Assembly: GCA_009731375.1 (NCBI GenBank)
Contig: BJOX01000256.1
Location: forward strand, 401,078 to 465,077
From: Paulinella micropora
Taxonomy: Eukaryota; Cercozoa; Imbricatea; Euglyphida
DNA: 64,000 bases
Reading direction: 5' to 3'
In this document: positions 60,065-64,000 of the stretch, in pieces
How the letters are laid out: each line of letters begins with the position of its first letter
Position numbering within the stretch: the first letter of the stretch is position 1
Made by a program: the position numbers and the translations under genes
Notes under the pieces: model-generated
Database searches by the model: none
Told to the model about the DNA's origin: nothing
What the model saw: only the letters and a program-made list of their open reading frames with translations

Positions 60065-60116
<52 letters not shown>

Positions 60117-60119
60117 CTT

Positions 60120-60164
<45 letters not shown>

Positions 60165-60194
60165 CGCTCGCTCGCTCTCTCTTCTCTCTCTCTT

Positions 60195-60232
<38 letters not shown>

Positions 60233-60344
60233 GCTCTCTCTCTTGCTCTCTCTCTCTCTCTCTCTCTCGCTCTCTCTTGCTCTCTCTCTCTCTCTCTCTC
60301 TCCTCTATCTATCTCTCTATCTACCTATCTACCTACCTACCTAC

Positions 60345-60377
<33 letters not shown>

Positions 60378-60396
60378 CTATCTATCTATCCTATCC

Positions 60397-60463
<67 letters not shown>

Positions 60464-60655
60464 CTATCTACATATTCACATATCTACCTATCTGTGTATC
60501 GATCTATCTACCTACCTACCTACCTACCTATATAGGCTGTGGCTATGAGGCCGACATAAATTGGGAGCAAATCTCTACCTACCTACCTACCTACTACCTA
60601 CCTACCTACCTACCTACCTACCTACCTGTCTACCTGCCGACGTATCTTCATATCC

Positions 60656-60715
<60 letters not shown>

Positions 60716-60737
60716 ATTATATATTATATATATATAC

Positions 60738-60777
<40 letters not shown>

Positions 60778-60886
60778 CTTAGGAAGTGGCAGCGAGGACG
60801 ACAAACATCCTACCTACCTACCTATCTACCTGCTTACCTATCTTCCTATCCACCTATCTCTCTACTCATCTATCTTTCTATCTTAG
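58074..60886 (+). repeat. GATA, TTGG, TTGA, TA, CT and TACC tracts
   Basis: GATA (58,074-58,400), TTGG/TTTGG (58,400-58,660), GATA/GATT (58,680-59,260), TTGG (59,245-59,360), TAGG, TTGA (59,515-59,615), GATA, N at 59,778-59,787, GATA, TA, CT with TTGCTC and CGCTCG (60,120-60,305), TATC, TACC, CT, TA. It holds a fragment at 60,536-60,575 (CGYEADINWEQIS after TATAG, no donor) and a truncated copy of the last exon's start at 60,780-60,810. Confidence 0.85.
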
Positions 60887-61017
60887 GAGGAAGTGGCAAC
60901 GAGGACGACAAGCATCGGGAACAAGAGTCAGAAGAATCAGATGAAGAATCAGACGAAGAGTCTGATGAAGATTCCGAAGACGATGACGAAGACGATGACG
61001 AAGACGATGGTACATAG
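60887..61017 (+). CDS. Gene 2 terminal exon: acidic C-terminus
   Basis: After TATCTTAG, phase 1 in (Gly across the junction), it reads GSGNEDDKHREQESEESDEE, SDEESDEDSEDDD, EDDDEDDGT and stops at TAG 61,015-61,017. Acidic Ser/Asp/Glu tails are common in chromatin and transcription proteins and are typical casein kinase 2 targets. The phase agrees with the acidic exon at 58,016. Another frame in the same DNA is open to 61,492 and is treated under findings. Confidence 0.7.
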
Positions 61018-62157
61018 CCGAGGCAGAAGACGGGAGGTGGACAATGCGGGGAAACCACCATCGGCAGAAGGAAAGGATGGAAGGAAACTTAGGAAAATGC
61101 GGGGCCAGTTTCCGTGGGAACCACCGCGTATTCCGAGAAAGATTGGCTGCCTAACAATCGCCACCTCCTGCCTTGCAATGCTTACTCGCTCCCACATATC
61201 CATATGGCGAAACTCCAGGTGTAGGAAAGCATTGGAGGAAACAGATGGAGAGGCAGATGTAGGGGAAAGAGAAAGCAACAGAAGGAGTCAAGCACCGCCC
61301 GTTATTGTTTTATTCATGGTTGGCGATTTTCACATCATTCATTTGTTGGTCCCCGACTTCATATTTATTGTTTGCGACGTTCAAGAAATAGAGATTAATT
61401 GCATTTGTTCCGAGGCGCGAAGCGCACTGTGCCGAGAATATTCCTGTGCCGCCGGCCACCTAGTTAAGTGGAATAGTCATCCCCAAAAATGATTTTTTTT
61501 TTCTTTTTTTTTCTTTTTTTTTGCTACTACTACTTGCTACTACTACTTGCTGCTACTACTACTTGCTACTACTACTGCTACTACTACTTGCTACTACTAC
61601 AACTGCTATTACTTTTTCTTTTTCGTTTTGTTCATCTTTATGCATGAGTCTTGTCTGTGTGTGCTTCAATCTTTAGTTATTAACCGAGTTTTTATTTGTG
61701 TGGTGACTGAAGCATAATTTGTTTATTGATTTTTTGGGGTGTGGTTTCAACTTTAGAAATCAACAGAATTTTGTCTGTGGGCCAACATTTAGTTTGTAAC
61801 TAGTGTGTGGTTTGATTTTGAGTTTTTAACTGTCAATTTTCAATTTGCGTGTTTCATGCTTAGTTTTTAACCGAGTTTTTCTTTTGTTTCTAACGATAAG
61901 TTTTAAAGCAATCTGACCGTGCTCACGCCTGTGTTGTTCTTGTTCTTGTTCTTCTTCTTCTTCTTCTTCTTCTTCTTCTTCTTCTTCTTCTTCTTGTTCT
62001 TGTTGTTTGTTTGTTGTTTGTTGTTTATTTGTTCGTTCTTAAGAGTAACGTTTTACAAACGCGTGTGTGTTTGTGTGAATTCTGGAAAGGGTCCTTCATA
62101 TCATAACGACATCATTCAAGTGGGTAAATGATCTAACTTTCAGCTTTTGTTTCTCAG
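61018..62157 (+). other. Probable 3' untranslated and intergenic sequence
   Basis: Mostly unique sequence. T-rich and CTACTACTTG repeats at 61,490-61,615, several TTAGTTTTTAACCGAGTTTT-like phrases (61,670-61,880), TTC repeats at 61,945-61,995. No AATAAA was found close to the stop. Confidence 0.4.
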
Positions 62158-62341
62158 CGCATATTTAAGGTTCGATGCTGAGCATATCATACGGAAGCTT
62201 GAACATAATCCTAAGCTTTCAAACGGTGTGCATCTGATTCGGTCTAGCACCACGATTCTTGGAAGAATTTGGAAGGATTTTGAAGAATTTCAGATCAAAG
62301 TTAGACGATTAGGTAGGCCACTTAATGCCTCGTCAGCTTGA
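62158..62341 (+). CDS. Candidate terminal exon of an unknown gene
   Basis: A pyrimidine-rich acceptor (CTTTCAGCTTTTGTTTCTCAG) precedes an open frame of about 60 codons: AYLRFDAEHIIRKLEHNPKL, SNGVHLIRSSTTILGRIWKD, FEEFQIKVRRLGRPLNASSA, then TGA. Composition is that of a real protein, with alternating charged and hydrophobic residues. RRLGRP resembles the KKLGRP motif of gene 1. No homology recognised. Confidence 0.4.
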
Positions 62342-62974
62342 AAAATTGTTACTGAGCTCTTCAAAAGAATTATATCAATTATCAATATTTTGTGGTTATA
62401 TCAATGATCAACTATCGAATTCAATTTGTTCAGATTTCGAATTAGTGGTCAGAATTCAAATTAGTTCATTATAACGGTAACATTTCGTCAAAAATTGTAT
62501 TGATTTTGCGGACGGATATAGCCTTTAAATCACACTAATTTGAATTCTGAACCGTCCTTTGAAGTCTTCATTATATTTCTGCTCTTTTGTATATATATAT
62601 ATATATATATATATAATTTCTATTTATGTTTTTTAACGCTTCATTTGTTTTAGTACGCTTCATTTTGTATCTCTTTGATACTTCCATTTTATTAATATTA
62701 CCTTTTTTTACCTTTTTTTTTCCACCAATCAACTTGTCATGATACAAACTTGCCACTAGTAGGGATAAGTGGGAAGCGTAAGATAGCTATTATTGTTGCG
62801 GACGTTCAGATGCCAAAGTCAATCATCGAATTCGATATAAAATATTCAGCTTTTAGATCATACATACATACATACTAGTACATACATACATACATACATA
62901 CGTACATACATACATACATACGTGCGTACGTACGTGCGTGCGTACGTACGTACGTACATACATACATACATACA

Positions 62975-63037
<63 letters not shown>

Positions 63038-63417
63038 CTCTCTCTCTCTTTCTCTCTTTCTCTCTCTCTTTCTCTCTTACGAAGTAGTAGATATTGCACA
63101 GAGGTGTTGTCTCCCGGTTTATTCGTCTCCCAGGCTTCCCCGGTCGACTCACCAGCTCCAAACGTTATTAGTACTTTAATACAACTTACAGAGAACTGAA
63201 TCCTGCCAAAACGTTGTTTTGACTCGACTCCTAAGTCTTCACTTTGAAACTTGTGACAAAGAGTTAACCCGGGGCCACGCAGTGTAAATTGGCATTGGTG
63301 GCACCAATGCCAACACCCAGACCAGTAATTCACACCTAGTGTCTCACTGTCTGTAACACCTAACGATTCCTCCCAACATGATCCCTCACCATTTATTGGT
63401 AGATCTATCGGTCTTTC

Positions 63418-63473
<56 letters not shown>

Positions 63474-64000
63474 AGCTGCGGTTACCGTGAATAGATATTT
63501 AATAATATAACAACTATCTAACGACATGAAGACTGAGTAATACCTAACGTAGAGGGACTCTGTAATCTCGAAGCCAAGGATAACCGACGGGTGACAGACC
63601 GGAACATAGGGTAATGCTATTATATACCGGGTGGGCCGGCATACCGGTAATCCCCTCTCCCCCTCCGACCGCGAGCGGGCCCTCGTCAGGGTGCGCGACT
63701 CGGAAGTCGAGTCACTGTTAAAGCCAGCCGAACCAATCCTGGATAAAATCAGACTCTTTGAAACTTCGGCTAAAATCTAAAAATCACTCAAAATCGAAGT
63801 CACAGTGAGCATCAGTGTGATAACTTTACAAAATCTAACTTGAAAATTCTCAGTTTTGACTTTTCCCCACTTGAAAGTCGTCAACAATAACAGTGTGTGC
63901 ATTGCGGTTCAACTTGAGTACATCACGACTCCAAATAAGCAGTACTATTGCTGTTGACATTCAAGACAACAACAAAAATTAGTTTTTCATTTTTGTGTCA
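62342..64000. other. AT-rich mostly unique region without recognised genes
   Basis: Short TA run (62,590-62,615), CATA/ACGT (62,860-62,975), CT/TATC (62,977-63,078) and CT-CA (63,418-63,473) microsatellites. The rest is unique. A minus-strand frame at 63,034-63,474 starts and ends in repeats and is not convincing. A GC-richer patch lies at 63,620-63,730. Confidence 0.4.

Noticed and set aside
63034-63474. Minus-strand frame of 146 codons
   Set aside because: Begins in CA/CT repeats and ends in CT repeats; the middle shows no recognisable motif or splice sites.

Overview
This window is eukaryotic nuclear DNA, probably from a protist or an early-branching animal relative; I cannot name the species. 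The signs are short coding exons with GT/AG introns, C2H2 zinc fingers with TGEKP linkers, a MYND finger, a Myb domain and a broken non-LTR retrotransposon. At least three quarters of the window is simple-sequence repeat (TATG/CATA, TATC/GATA, TTC/CCT, CT, AAC, TTAC, TA, and a 7-base satellite). Almost every long open frame is an artefact of these repeats. Twelve runs of N break the assembly, usually inside repeats.

Layout. 1-6.1 kb: AAT/CTA/AAC tracts, a tandem array of an AAC-linked unit, an unassigned stretch, then a CATA/TATG inverted repeat. 6.1-44.7 kb: many short exons, all on the plus strand, lying in repeat-filled introns. I joined them by hand from splice sites and phase. In order they encode a leader, a Ser/Pro tract, a GATA-like Cys4 finger, an acidic segment, a basic segment, a split MYND finger, Ser/Pro-rich sequence, an AT-hook-like GRP motif and a run of C2H2 fingers. 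Phases agree at nearly every junction, so I read this as one gene for a nuclear DNA-binding regulator (gene 1). 35-37.7 kb: a truncated retrotransposon with a C-terminal restriction-like endonuclease lies in one intron on the minus strand. 44.7-47.1 kb: a block whose exon-like pieces lie on the minus strand. 45.8-61.0 kb: a second exon chain (gene 2) encodes a Myb-type DNA-binding protein with an acidic C-terminus and a stop at 61,015-61,017. 61.0-64.0 kb: mostly unique, AT-rich sequence with one candidate exon.

The most unusual property is that exon edges are amplified. At more than fifteen exon ends, the last or first 20-60 coding bases with the adjoining splice site occur again 1 to about 20 times in the neighbouring intron, each copy embedded in the intron's microsatellite. 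Three dispersed repeat families also end exactly at TATC microsatellites, which suggests that retroposon tails seeded some of these tracts. All gene models here are inferred from sequence alone; transcript data would settle them.
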